A DNA stretch of 64,000 nt. It comes from Oceanimonas aquatica. GTDB lineage: Bacteria; Pseudomonadota; Gammaproteobacteria; Enterobacterales; Aeromonadaceae. The position numbers were made by a program, and so were the translations under genes. The stretch lies in the NCBI RefSeq assembly GCF_030732065.1, contig NZ_JAVBHX010000001.1, forward strand, positions 186,001 through 250,000, in the 5' to 3' direction. The notes below the pieces were generated by a model. The model made no database searches, was not told the origin of the DNA, and saw nothing but the letters and a program-made list of their open reading frames with translations. Positions 45,423 to 56,375 of this stretch are shown here, piece by piece. Numbering within the stretch: position 1 is the stretch's first letter; each line of letters starts with the position of its first letter.

Positions 45423-46043
45423 ATGAGTCAGTTTTTTGAAATTCATCCAGACAACCCCCAGCCACGGCTGATCAATCAGGCGGTGGCCATCGTCCGTCAG
45501 GGCGGCGTGCTGGTGTATCCCACCGACTCGGGATACGCCATCGGCTGCCTGGTGGGCGACAAGAACGCCATGGAGCGTATCTGCCGCATTCGCCAGATAG
45601 ACAAGGAGCACAATTTCACCCTGGTGTGCCGGGATCTCTCTGAGCTCTCCGCCTATGCCCGGGTCGACAACGGCGCCTTCCGGCTGATGAAAAACAACAC
45701 GCCGGGAGCCTATACCTTTATTCTGCGCGCCACCAAGGAAGTGCCCAAGCGGCTGCAGAACCCCAAGCGCAAGACCATTGGCCTGCGGGTGCCGGATCAC
45801 GCCATTAGCCTGGCCCTGCTGGAAGCCCTGGGCGAGCCGCTGATGTCCTGCAGTCTGATTTTGCCCGGTGAAACCGAGGCGGAATACGATCCCTTTGATA
45901 TTCGCAACCGCTTGGAAAAAGTCGTGGATCTCATCATCGACGGTGGCGTGATCGATTCAAAGCCCACCACGGTAGTGGATTTGTACGATGATACCCCGGT
46001 GATCGTGCGCGAAGGCGCGGGCGAACTGGCTCCTTTTGAATAA
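45423..46043 (+). CDS. yciO: YciO (Sua5/YrdC family protein)
   Basis: This 206-aa protein has the YrdC fold: YPTDSGYAIGC, PGAYTFILRATKEVPKRL and KTIGLRVPDHAI. YciO is a paralogue of the threonylcarbamoyl-AMP synthase TsaC/Sua5; its own physiological role is less clear. GGGAGGAA precedes the ATG. Gene order rnaAM-yciO-rluB is conserved with E. coli (where yciQ intervenes). Confidence 0.93.
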   Translation: MSQFFEIHPDNPQPRLINQAVAIVRQGGVLVYPTDSGYAIGCLVGDKNAMERICRIRQIDKEHNFTLVCRDLSELSAYARVDNGAFRLMKNNTPGAYTFILRATKEVPKRLQNPKRKTIGLRVPDHAISLALLEALGEPLMSCSLILPGETEAEYDPFDIRNRLEKVVDLIIDGGVIDSKPTTVVDLYDDTPVIVREGAGELAPFE

Positions 46044-46052
46044 GTGAACGAC

Positions 46053-46988
46053 ATGACTGAAAAACTGCAAAAAGTGCTGGCCCGGGCCGGCAAGGGTTCG
46101 CGCCGGGAAATCGAGGGTCTGATCAGCCAGGGCCGCGTCAGCGTCAACGGCAAGGTGGCGGTGCTGGGCGACCGGGTCGCCGGTAACGAGCAAATTCGTG
46201 TGGACGGCCACCTGGTGGAAACCCAGGCCGAAAGCGACATCGTGTGCCGGGTTCTGGCCTACCACAAGCCGGAAGGCGAGGTGAGTACGCGCAAGGATCC
46301 GGAAGGCCGGCCTACCGTGTTTGACCGTCTGCCCCGGCTGCAGGGCGCCCGTTGGGTGGCCGTGGGCCGGCTGGACGTGAATACCTCGGGCCTGTTGCTG
46401 TTTACCACCGACGGTGAGCTGGCCAACCGGCTGATGCATCCGCGCCACGAAATCGACCGGGAATACGCGGTACGGGTGTTTGGCGAGGTGGACGAGGCCA
46501 TGCTGCAGCGACTGCGCAAGGGCGTGATGCTGGAAGACGGCGAGGCCCGCTTTGAGACCCTGAAATACACCGGCGGCGAGGGCATGAACCTCTGGTTCCA
46601 TGTTACTCTGAAGGAAGGCCGCAACCGGGAAGTGCGCCGGCTGTGGGAATCCCAGGGCGTGCAGGTCAGCCGGCTGATGCGGGTACGCTACGGCAAGATT
46701 GAAATGCCTAAAAACCTGCCCCGGGGCGGCTGGGCCGAGCTGCCGCTGGATCAGGTGAATTATCTGCGCAAGGAAGTGGGCCTGCCCCCGGAGCAGGAAA
46801 GCAAGGTGGATGTGAATGCCCCCGACCGCTACAAGCAGGTAGCCCGCATTCGCAAGGCAGTGCGCAAGCACAATACCCGGGTCAAGGGCGCCGGCACCGG
46901 TGCCGCCCCGAAAAAACCGGCCCCCACCGGCTCCCGCGGCCCCAAGCCGGCCCAGCGGCAGAAGCAGAAGCGCAAAACGCGGATGTAA
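46053..46988 (+). CDS. rluB: 23S rRNA pseudouridine synthase B
   Basis: At 311 aa, it has an S4 RNA-binding domain ([20 protein letters not shown]) followed by an RsuA-type synthase domain with catalytic Asp in [14 protein letters not shown]. The basic C-terminal tail (KKPAPTGS...[10 protein letters not shown]) is typical. A GTG directly after the yciO stop (46044) is an alternative start. RluB modifies U2605 of 23S rRNA in E. coli. Confidence 0.94.
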   Translation: MTEKLQKVLARAGKGSRREIEGLISQGRVSVNGKVAVLGDRVAGNEQIRVDGHLVETQAESDIVCRVLAYHKPEGEVSTRKDPEGRPTVFDRLPRLQGARWVAVGRLDVNTSGLLLFTTDGELANRLMHPRHEIDREYAVRVFGEVDEAMLQRLRKGVMLEDGEARFETLKYTGGEGMNLWFHVTLKEGRNREVRRLWESQGVQVSRLMRVRYGKIEMPKNLPRGGWAELPLDQVNYLRKEVGLPPEQESKVDVNAPDRYKQVARIRKAVRKHNTRVKGAGTGAAPKKPAPTGSRGPKPAQRQKQKRKTRM

Positions 46989-47006
46989 GCTACAAACCCC
47001 GCCCTG

Positions 47007-47083
47007 ACCCTCCCCTTGCCAAGGGGAGGGAATCTGGTGTTCCTCCCCCTTGTTTAAGGGTGAAGGCTGGGAGGGGGTTATTG
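47007..47083. repeat. Intergenic palindromic repeats
   Basis: CCCTCCCCTTG / CAAGGGGAGGG is a perfect inverted repeat at 47007-47029, followed by a looser CCTCCCCC...GGGAGGGGG pair. It resembles dispersed intergenic repeats and lies between rluB and the bidirectional terminator. Confidence 0.55.
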
Positions 47084-47086
47084 CAC

Positions 47087-47124
47087 AAAAAACGGCGCCG
47101 GGTTTAAACCCGGCGCCGTTTTTT
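47087..47124. terminator. Bidirectional terminator between rluB and the ATP-grasp gene
   Basis: A perfect 19-bp inverted repeat centred at 47105/47106, AAAAAACGGCGCCGGG with its complement, has a T run on both strands. It serves the convergent rluB and minus-strand operon. Confidence 0.93.
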
Positions 47125-47141
47125 TATCGCCTCATCAACCT

Positions 47142-48113
47142 TCACAACTCGCTGGCAAACTCCTTGCGGGAGAAGGCTACGCGCTCTTCCGGGGTCAGGG
47201 TGATCTTCTTGCCAAGTTTTTCAATCTTGCGCAGGCGGGGCAGCAGGCCGGCGGCGTTGGCGGTTTGTATCGCCAGCCCCGGGCGAGCGTTCAGCTCCAG
47301 CAGCATGGGACCCTTTTGCTTGTCGAGCACCATGTCGGTGCCGATGTAGCCCAGGCCTGACATCTCGTAGCAGGATGACGACAGGCTCAGCAGCTGCTCC
47401 CAGTAGGGGACTTTCAGTTCAAACAGATCCCGTCCGGTATCCGGGTGGTAACGCACCGGCTCGTTGAACTGCACCGCCCGAATGGCCCGGCCGGTGTTGA
47501 TGTCGAGGCCCACGCCCACGGCGCCCTGGTGCAGGTTGGCCTTGCCGTCTGACGCCTGGGTTGAGAGCCGCATCATGGCCATGATGGGAAAGCCCCTGAA
47601 CACGATCACCCGGGTGTCGGGCACGCCCTCGTAGGAAAAACCGTCAAACACATCGTCGAAGTTAATAAGGGCTTCAATCAGCGCCACATCCGGCTTGCCG
47701 CCCAGGGAATAGAGGCCGGCCAGAATGTTGGACACGTGTCGTTCCAGATCCTCGATGGTCTCGGTCTTGCCGCTGGGCTTGGTGAACCGTGTGCGGTCGT
47801 GATCCACGATCACCGTAATGCCCTTGCCTCCCGAGCCCTTGGCGGGCTTGATACAGAACCCCGGCCAGTCCTTGACCATGTCCCACAGGTGAGTCACTTG
47901 GTGCTGGTACTGAATTTCCCCCACCAGATCCGGCACTGTCACGCCGGCGGCGAGGGCAATTTGCTTGGTCTTGAGCTTGTCGTCCACCAGCGGATACAGC
48001 CGCCGCGGATTGTAGCGGCTGATATAGGAAATGTTGCGCTGATTCATGCCCATGATCCCCAGGCGGTGCAGGGTAAAGGGCGAGGTATATTTGGACAGCA
48101 GTTGCTTAATCAT
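47142..48113 (-). CDS. RimK-like ATP-grasp ligase (alpha-L-glutamate ligase-like)
   Basis: At 323 aa, it has an ATP-grasp fold: CIKPAKGSGGKGITVI binds ATP and MLLELNARPGLAIQTANAAGL holds metal ligands. Proteins of this type add amino acids to peptides or proteins. It overlaps the transglutaminase-like gene by 8 nt and is the last gene of the cmoA-started operon. The trio of ATP-grasp, 7TM transglutaminase-like and aspartyl protease recurs in proteobacteria and probably makes or trims a peptide modification. Confidence 0.85.
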   Translation of the reverse strand: MIKQLLSKYTSPFTLHRLGIMGMNQRNISYISRYNPRRLYPLVDDKLKTKQIALAAGVTVPDLVGEIQYQHQVTHLWDMVKDWPGFCIKPAKGSGGKGITVIVDHDRTRFTKPSGKTETIEDLERHVSNILAGLYSLGGKPDVALIEALINFDDVFDGFSYEGVPDTRVIVFRGFPIMAMMRLSTQASDGKANLHQGAVGVGLDINTGRAIRAVQFNEPVRYHPDTGRDLFELKVPYWEQLLSLSSSCYEMSGLGYIGTDMVLDKQKGPMLLELNARPGLAIQTANAAGLLPRLRKIEKLGKKITLTPEERVAFSRKEFASEL

Positions 48114-49620
48114 GTTTCAGCTCGTCTGCCAGGGGCTTGAAGCGCTTGAGCTCGGTCAGGCGATAGCCGGTATAGTTGCCCAGCACCAGCACGGCCGCCA
48201 TCACCACCAGCTGCAGGCCGAGGAAGTTGAAGGTGAGGTGACGGATCAGCTCGTTGTTCATGGCCAGAAACGCCATCACCGCCACCACCAGGGAGCCGCC
48301 GCCCTGCTTGATCACTTCCTTGGGGCCTTCCTCTTCCCACAGCACCGACATCCGCTCTATGGTCCAGGCCAGAATGATCATGGGGAAGAAGGTGATCTTC
48401 ATGCCCTCGGTCAGGCCCAGCTGATAGGCGACAATGCTGAAAAAGCCGATCATGCCGATGACCATGATGATCACCGCCGATATTCGCGCCACCAATAACA
48501 GATTGAGGTGGGAGAGGTAGGAGCGCAGCACCAGGCCGGTGCCCACAATAATCAGAAAACCCACCAGGCCGGTGAGCAGACTGGTCTGAATAAAGGCCAT
48601 GGCGATCAGCACCGGCATAAAGGTGCCCGAGGTTTTCACCCCCACGATAATGCGCAGGAACACCACCGCCAGTACCCCGATGGGGATCAGCAGTATGCCC
48701 TTGAACAGCGCCTGCTCTTCCAGCGGCAGGTTGTACAGCGACACATTGATCCAGTCGGGCTGATCAAACTTCTTGGCCAGGGCCACGTTCACCGGCTGCT
48801 CCTGCTCCAGCATGGAGAAGCTCACCCTGGAGTTGCTGCCGCCCACCAGATCCAGCACCGGGGCCGAGTGGTATTCCCACAGCAGCAGGTTTTCCTGCAG
48901 ACCCTGATCGCCGGTGGCCGGGTTGAAGATTTCGTAGCGTTCGCCGTCATACACCTGCACCACGTCTACCAGCGGCTGGCGCCGACGGCCGTCTTCCAGC
49001 TGCAGCCCTTTCAGCAGCCGGGCCGGCACCCCGGCACGGTGCAGCATCTCAAGCAGCAGCGGACCGGAAGACTTGTGCTGGGCCAGCAGTTCGGCGTTCT
49101 GGCCACCGCTGTTCAGCTCCTTGAGCAGCTCGCGGGTAAAGGTGATGTTGTCTGAAGAGCGTTCCTCGGCCAGGGTCAGTACCTGATCCATGGCGGTGGC
49201 ATAAGGTTCGGCCACTTCCACCGTGGTCACCTGAGGCGGTGCGTTGCCGATGGGCCCCTTGGCAAAGGGGTCGAGCATCATGTCGACCTTGTAATACAGC
49301 TCCTGATGGCCGCTGGCAGAGCGGATGGACCACTCGGCCCGGGTGCCGCCTTCGGTCTGCACAAACGACAGGCCGTAGCCGGGAGAGGCGGCGGACTCGT
49401 TCATCAGGGTAAAGCCGGGCTGGCTGCCGGGCACCGCCAGCGATGCCTTCACCGGACGGCCATTGGCCTCGAACTCAACCTTGGCTTCCACCGACCAGAT
49501 CTGGCGCTTTTCACCGGGCAGCCAGGGGACTTCATACACAAAATGGCGGTGCAGCATGAGCGCCAGTCCCACCAGGAACAGGGCTGCCACAATCAGATAA
49601 AAGGGTTTGCGTGAGTACAT
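48106..49620 (-). CDS. Inactive transglutaminase-like protein with 7TM domain
   Basis: At 504 aa, it has an N-terminal anchor (FYLIVAALFLVGLALML), a periplasmic transglutaminase-like domain (about 35-255) and a C-terminal block of about seven membrane helices (about 280-490). In the transglutaminase core, LLEMLHRAGVPARLLKGL has no Cys at the catalytic position, in keeping with the family name. The start lies 5 nt after the aspartyl protease gene. Confidence 0.85.
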   Translation of the reverse strand: MYSRKPFYLIVAALFLVGLALMLHRHFVYEVPWLPGEKRQIWSVEAKVEFEANGRPVKASLAVPGSQPGFTLMNESAASPGYGLSFVQTEGGTRAEWSIRSASGHQELYYKVDMMLDPFAKGPIGNAPPQVTTVEVAEPYATAMDQVLTLAEERSSDNITFTRELLKELNSGGQNAELLAQHKSSGPLLLEMLHRAGVPARLLKGLQLEDGRRRQPLVDVVQVYDGERYEIFNPATGDQGLQENLLLWEYHSAPVLDLVGGSNSRVSFSMLEQEQPVNVALAKKFDQPDWINVSLYNLPLEEQALFKGILLIPIGVLAVVFLRIIVGVKTSGTFMPVLIAMAFIQTSLLTGLVGFLIIVGTGLVLRSYLSHLNLLLVARISAVIIMVIGMIGFFSIVAYQLGLTEGMKITFFPMIILAWTIERMSVLWEEEGPKEVIKQGGGSLVVAVMAFLAMNNELIRHLTFNFLGLQLVVMAAVLVLGNYTGYRLTELKRFKPLADELKHD

Positions 49621-49625
49621 GGACT

Positions 49626-50386
49626 TTACTCGCTGGAAGGTTTGGGACGCCGGGGTTTGCCCTGCACATTACGGCGGGCAATATCCACGACGGCGATGTC
49701 TTTGAGAAACTCACGCCCCAGCAGCACCGGGTAGGTCATCTGGGAACGGTCGGTGAGGGTGAACTCGGTTTTTTCCGACAGCCGGCCCAGGCGCAGGGTC
49801 AGCTCCACCACCGGGCGGCGCTCGGTTTCTTCGGCCGAGGCCTGGCGAATACGCACATAGCGCACCAGGGGCGCTTCCACCGGCAGCTTTTCGTCCACAC
49901 CTTCGTGGGCCATGTTAAAGCTCACCCAGGGCTTGCCGTCGCGTTCGAACTCGGTGATGTCCTGAGCGCTGAGCGACGAGGTGGTGGCGCCGGTGTCGAT
50001 ACGGGCGGGAAACAGGTCGTCCACCGCATCCAGCCACACGCTTTCGGCTTCCCCCACGATCAGTTTGCCGTCTCGGGTTTCGTTATCGGGGGTGTTGTCG
50101 GGGGCGCGCTCATCGACCGGGGCGGGAGTGGGCGCCGGCTGGGTGGCGATCACCTGCTTTTTCAGGTTGCGGATTTCCTGCTGCAGGGCAGTCATAAAGG
50201 CGTGATGATTGGTGCTGAGCCGCGTGTTTTGTTGCTCCATGGCGGTGATCATCCGGGCTTCCTGGCCAGCCAGCGCGACATTCAGCTCGGGTTCGGTTAC
50301 GGGCTGAGGCTCGGGCTCGGAGTTGGAAAAGTGGCCGGCGCAGGCGCTCAGCAACAGGGGCATCAGCAGTGACAGGGCCGCTTTGT

Positions 50387-50390
<4 letters not shown>
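49626..50390 (-). CDS. RimB-like retropepsin-type aspartyl protease
   Basis: At 254 aa, it has an N-terminal lipoprotein-like signal ([12 protein letters not shown]), a coiled linker and a C-terminal protease domain with [11 protein letters not shown] (active-site Asp) and LLGREFL. The family is annotated as ATP-dependent zinc protease but carries a retropepsin signature. A lipobox Cys at residue 17 suggests periplasmic anchoring. ATGA overlap with cmoB. Confidence 0.84.
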
Positions 50391-52518
<2,128 letters not shown>

Positions 52519-53499
52519 ATGCAAAACGCAGCAGAAGTACACAATCAGGCCATTGTCATTGACGGCCTCATCATTGCCAACTGGGGGCGGGAACTGTTTG
52601 AAGACATGCGTCGTGGCGGTCTGACCGCGGCCAACTGCACCGTGTCGGTGTGGGAAGGTTTTCAGGCCACGGTCAACAACATCGCGGCCTTTAACCGTTA
52701 TTACCAGGAACATGCCGACCTGATCCGTCCGGTACGCACCACCGCCGACATTCTGGCCGCCAAGGAAGAAGGCCGCACCGGCATTATTCTCGGATTCCAG
52801 AACGCCCATGCCTTTGAAGACAAGATTGGCTACGTGGAAGTCTTCAAGCAGCTGGGCGTGGGCATCGTGCAAATGGCCTACAACACTCAGAACCTGGTGG
52901 GCACCGGCTGTTACGAGCGCGACGGCGGCCTGTCCGGTTTTGGCCACGAGGTGGTGGCCGAAATGAACCGGGTCGGCATTATGTGCGACCTGTCCCACGT
53001 CGGCGCCAAGACCTCGGAAGAGGTGATCCTGGCCTCGCAAAAACCGGTGTGCTACTCCCACTGCCTGCCCGCCGGCCTCAAGGACCACCCGCGCAACAAG
53101 TCTGATGCAGAGCTGCGTTTTATCGCCGAGCACGGCGGTTTTGTGGGCGTCACCATGTTTGCGCCCTTCCTCAAGAAAGGCATCGAGTCCACCGTCGACG
53201 ACTACGTCGAGGCCATTGGCTACGTGCTGGATCTGGTGGGTGAAGACGCCATCGGCATTGGTACCGATTTTACTCAGGGCCACGATCAGAACTTCTTCGA
53301 ATGGCTGACCCACGACAAGGGCTACGCCCGCCGCCTGACCCGCTTTGGCGAAATCATCAACCCCGAAGGCATTCGCACCATCGGCGATTTCCCCAACCTC
53401 ACCGAGGCCCTGCTGCGCAACGGCTATTCCCCGCGCCTGATCGAGAAAATCATGGGCGGCAACTGGGTTCGCGTGCTCAAGGACGTCTGGGGCGAATAA
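52519..53499 (+). CDS. Membrane dipeptidase family (renal-dipeptidase-like) of the dgc cluster
   Basis: At 326 aa, it is a zinc amidohydrolase of family M19: MCDLSHVG, YSHCLPAG and IGIGTDFTQGHDQ. The same gene precedes the dimethylglycine genes in Pseudomonas. Its exact substrate in choline/betaine catabolism is unclear. It starts the six-gene run to etfB. Confidence 0.9.
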   Translation: MQNAAEVHNQAIVIDGLIIANWGRELFEDMRRGGLTAANCTVSVWEGFQATVNNIAAFNRYYQEHADLIRPVRTTADILAAKEEGRTGIILGFQNAHAFEDKIGYVEVFKQLGVGIVQMAYNTQNLVGTGCYERDGGLSGFGHEVVAEMNRVGIMCDLSHVGAKTSEEVILASQKPVCYSHCLPAGLKDHPRNKSDAELRFIAEHGGFVGVTMFAPFLKKGIESTVDDYVEAIGYVLDLVGEDAIGIGTDFTQGHDQNFFEWLTHDKGYARRLTRFGEIINPEGIRTIGDFPNLTEALLRNGYSPRLIEKIMGGNWVRVLKDVWGE

Positions 53500-53520
53500 G
53501 GAATCAAGGGAGAAATAACC

Positions 53521-54051
53521 ATGTCAGTACATGCACCGGAAATGCCGATTGAAGTGGACGCCGACACCGGCGTCTGGACCACAGACGCCCTGCCCATGCT
53601 CTATGTGCCGCGTCACTTCTTTGTGAACAACCACATGGCCATTGAGGAAGAGCTGGGCCCCGAGCGCTATGCCGAGATCCTGTACAAGGCCGGCTACAAG
53701 TCGGCCTGGCACTGGTGTGAAAAAGAGGCCGAGTGCCACGGCATCAGCGGCGATGCGGTATTTGAGCACTACATGAAGCGCCTGTCCCAGCGAGGCTGGG
53801 GTCTGTTCACCATTGAACAGCTCGACATTCCTGCCGGCACCGCCCGGGTACGCCTGGATCACTCCGCCTTTGTGTACCAGTACGGCAAGGTCGATCGCAT
53901 GGTCGATTACATGTTTACCGGCTGGTTCGCGGGCGCCATGGACCAGATTGCCCAGAGCCAGGGTTACCCGGTGCGTACGCAGGCCCGCCAGGTGCAAGGC
54001 GCATCCCAGAGCGGCTGCGATTACGGCCTGTTTGAGGTGAGCCCGCTGTAA
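53521..54051 (+). CDS. DUF5943-type (4-vinyl-reductase-like) protein of the dgc cluster
   Basis: At 176 aa, it has a heme/small-molecule-binding-like V4R character: YAEILYKAGYKSAWHWCEKE and a C-terminal GWFAGAMDQIAQSQGY. An equivalent gene lies between the dipeptidase and dgcA in Pseudomonas. Function unknown; AGGGAGAAA precedes the ATG. Confidence 0.78.
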   Translation: MSVHAPEMPIEVDADTGVWTTDALPMLYVPRHFFVNNHMAIEEELGPERYAEILYKAGYKSAWHWCEKEAECHGISGDAVFEHYMKRLSQRGWGLFTIEQLDIPAGTARVRLDHSAFVYQYGKVDRMVDYMFTGWFAGAMDQIAQSQGYPVRTQARQVQGASQSGCDYGLFEVSPL

Positions 54052-54069
54052 GACGTCTTCTGTCATGCC

Positions 54070-54178
54070 TCAACACGTCATACCCGCGAAGTGAGTATCC
54101 AGGGCATGGAGCACCGGTTCGGCAACAACGCCGGTTTGCAGAAATGCATGGACTCCCGCCTACGCGGGAGTGACGGAA
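54070..54178. repeat. Dispersed intergenic palindromes before dgcA
   Basis: GTCATACCCGCGAAGTGAG (54078-54096) and ACTCCCGCCTACGCGGGAGT (54152-54171) match the GTCAT-CCCGCGAAGGCGGG-ATCCAG style of other intergenic gaps in this window. Confidence 0.6.
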
Positions 54179-54269
54179 GTAACGGCAACAAACAGGCGCT
54201 CACACGAGCAGGTGTTAATTTTCAGCGGGCCGGACCAGGGGCCCGCAGCATGTACAAGAGGATTCCAGG

Positions 54270-56333
54270 ATGGGACAGTTCGACGCCTTGTTTCAACCCA
54301 TGAACATCAACAAGCTCACCATTCGCAACCGGGTTGTGAGCACGGCCCATGCCGAGGTGCACGCCACCGACGGCGGCATGACCACGGATCGTTACGTCAA
54401 GTATTACGAGGAAAAGGCCAAGGGCGGCCTGGGCCTGGCCATTTGTGGCGGCTCCAGCGTGGTGTCGATCGACAGTCCCCAGCAGTGGTGGAGCTCGGTC
54501 AACCTGAGCACCGACCGCATTATTCCCTATTTCAAGAACCTGTCTGACGCCATGCACAAGCACGGCGCCAAGATCATGATTCAGATTACTCACATGGGCC
54601 GGCGCTCCCGCTGGGACGGCTACAACTGGACCACCCTGCTGTCGCCGTCCGGTATTCGCGAGCCGGTGCACCGCGCCACCTGCAAAACCATTGAGCCGGA
54701 AGACATTGAGCGCATTATCGGCGACTTCGCCCAGGCTGCGCGCCGGGCCAAGGAAGGCGGTCTGGACGGCGTGGAAGTGTCCGCCGTGCACCAGCACCTG
54801 ATCGATCAGTTCTGGAGCCCGCGGGTTAACAAGCGCACCGACGAATGGGGCGGCAGCTTTGAAAACCGCATGCGCTTTGGTCTGGAAGTGCTCAAGGCCA
54901 TTCGCGCCGAAGTGGGCCCCGACTTTGCCGTGGGCATGCGTATTTGTGGCGACGAGTTCCACCCGGACGGCCTCAGCCACGACGACATGAAGCAAATCGC
55001 CAAATACTACAACGACACCGGCATGGTGGACTTCTTTGGCGTCATTGGCTCCGGTTGTGACACTCACAACACCCTGGCCAACGTGATCCCGAACATGAGC
55101 TATCCGCCGGAGCCTTTCCTGCACCTGGCGGCGGGCATCAAGGAAGTGGTCACCGTGCCGGTGATCCACGCCCAGAACATCAAGGATCCGAACCAGGCCC
55201 AGCGCATTCTCGAAGGCGGCTATGTCGACTTCGTGGGCATGACCCGGGCGCACATTGCCGACCCGCACCTGATTGCCAAAATCAAGCTGGGTCAGGTTGA
55301 CCAAATCAAGCAGTGCGTGGGCGCCAACTACTGTATCGACCGTCAGTATCAGGGCCTCGACGTACTCTGCATTCAGAACGCGGCTACCTCTCGCGAGCAC
55401 CTGGGCATGCCCCATCTCATCGAGAAGACCGACGGCCCCATTCGCAAGGTGGTGGTAGTGGGCGGCGGCCCCGGCGGCATGGAAGCAGCCCGCGTGGCGG
55501 CCGAGCGTGGCCACAAGGTGGTGCTGTTTGAAAAGGCCCCCGAGCTGGGCGGACAGATCACCCTGGCGGCCAAGGCGCCCCAGCGCGACCAGATTGCCGG
55601 CATTACCCGCTGGTATGCCCTGGAGCTGGCTCGCCTCAAGGTGGATCTGCGCCTGAACACCGCAGCCGACTTGCCAGCCATCATGGGCGAGCAGCCCGAC
55701 GTGGTGATCCTGGCGGTGGGCGGCACGCCCTTCCTGGAGCAGGTGCCCGAGTGGGGCGCCGACGAAGGTCTGGTGGTGAGCAGTTGGGACATCCTTTCCG
55801 GCCGAGTGGAGCCGGGCAAAAACGTGCTGGTGTACGACACCATTTGTGAATTCTCCGGCATGTCGGCGGCCGACTACCTGGCCTCCAAAGGCAGCCTGGT
55901 AGAGATCGTCACCGACGACATCAAGCCCGGCGCGGCCATTGGCGGCACCACTTTCCCCACCTATTACCGTTCGCTCTATGAGCGTGAGGTGATCATGACC
56001 TCCGATCTGGCGCTGCACAAGGTGTACCGCGAGGGCGACAAGCTGGTGGCGGTGCTGGAGAACGAATACACCGGCCAGAAAGAGGAGCGGGTGGTGGACC
56101 AGGTGGTGGTGGAGAACGGCATTCGTCCCGACGAGCGGCTCTACTACGAGCTGAAGGGCGACGCCGTCAACAAGGGCCAGATTGAGCTGGAAGCCCTGTA
56201 CGACGGCAAACCCCAGCCGGCGCTGGCCCAGCACGGCCAGGGTTACCTGCTGTACCGCCTGGGCGACTGTGTGTCTCAGCGCAACACCCACGCCGCCATC
56301 TACGACGCCCTGCGTCTGTGTAAAGACTTCTGA
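54270..56333 (+). CDS. dgcA: Dimethylglycine demethylase, flavin subunit
   Basis: This 687-aa protein of the NADH:flavin oxidoreductase/2,4-dienoyl-CoA reductase type has an FMN TIM barrel (QITHMGRRSRWDGYNW, GMTRAHIADPHL) to about 340. An iron-sulfur Cys cluster (CVGANYC, CIQNAA) follows, then a Rossmann domain VVVGGGPGGMEAARVAAERGHKV. With DgcB and ETF it converts dimethylglycine to sarcosine. AGGATGG-type context at the start. Confidence 0.92.
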   Translation: MGQFDALFQPMNINKLTIRNRVVSTAHAEVHATDGGMTTDRYVKYYEEKAKGGLGLAICGGSSVVSIDSPQQWWSSVNLSTDRIIPYFKNLSDAMHKHGAKIMIQITHMGRRSRWDGYNWTTLLSPSGIREPVHRATCKTIEPEDIERIIGDFAQAARRAKEGGLDGVEVSAVHQHLIDQFWSPRVNKRTDEWGGSFENRMRFGLEVLKAIRAEVGPDFAVGMRICGDEFHPDGLSHDDMKQIAKYYNDTGMVDFFGVIGSGCDTHNTLANVIPNMSYPPEPFLHLAAGIKEVVTVPVIHAQNIKDPNQAQRILEGGYVDFVGMTRAHIADPHLIAKIKLGQVDQIKQCVGANYCIDRQYQGLDVLCIQNAATSREHLGMPHLIEKTDGPIRKVVVVGGGPGGMEAARVAAERGHKVVLFEKAPELGGQITLAAKAPQRDQIAGITRWYALELARLKVDLRLNTAADLPAIMGEQPDVVILAVGGTPFLEQVPEWGADEGLVVSSWDILSGRVEPGKNVLVYDTICEFSGMSAADYLASKGSLVEIVTDDIKPGAAIGGTTFPTYYRSLYEREVIMTSDLALHKVYREGDKLVAVLENEYTGQKEERVVDQVVVENGIRPDERLYYELKGDAVNKGQIELEALYDGKPQPALAQHGQGYLLYRLGDCVSQRNTHAAIYDALRLCKDF

Positions 56334-56375
56334 GTCAGGGGCCGGGGGCAACCCCGGCCCTGTGAGGTGCCCGCT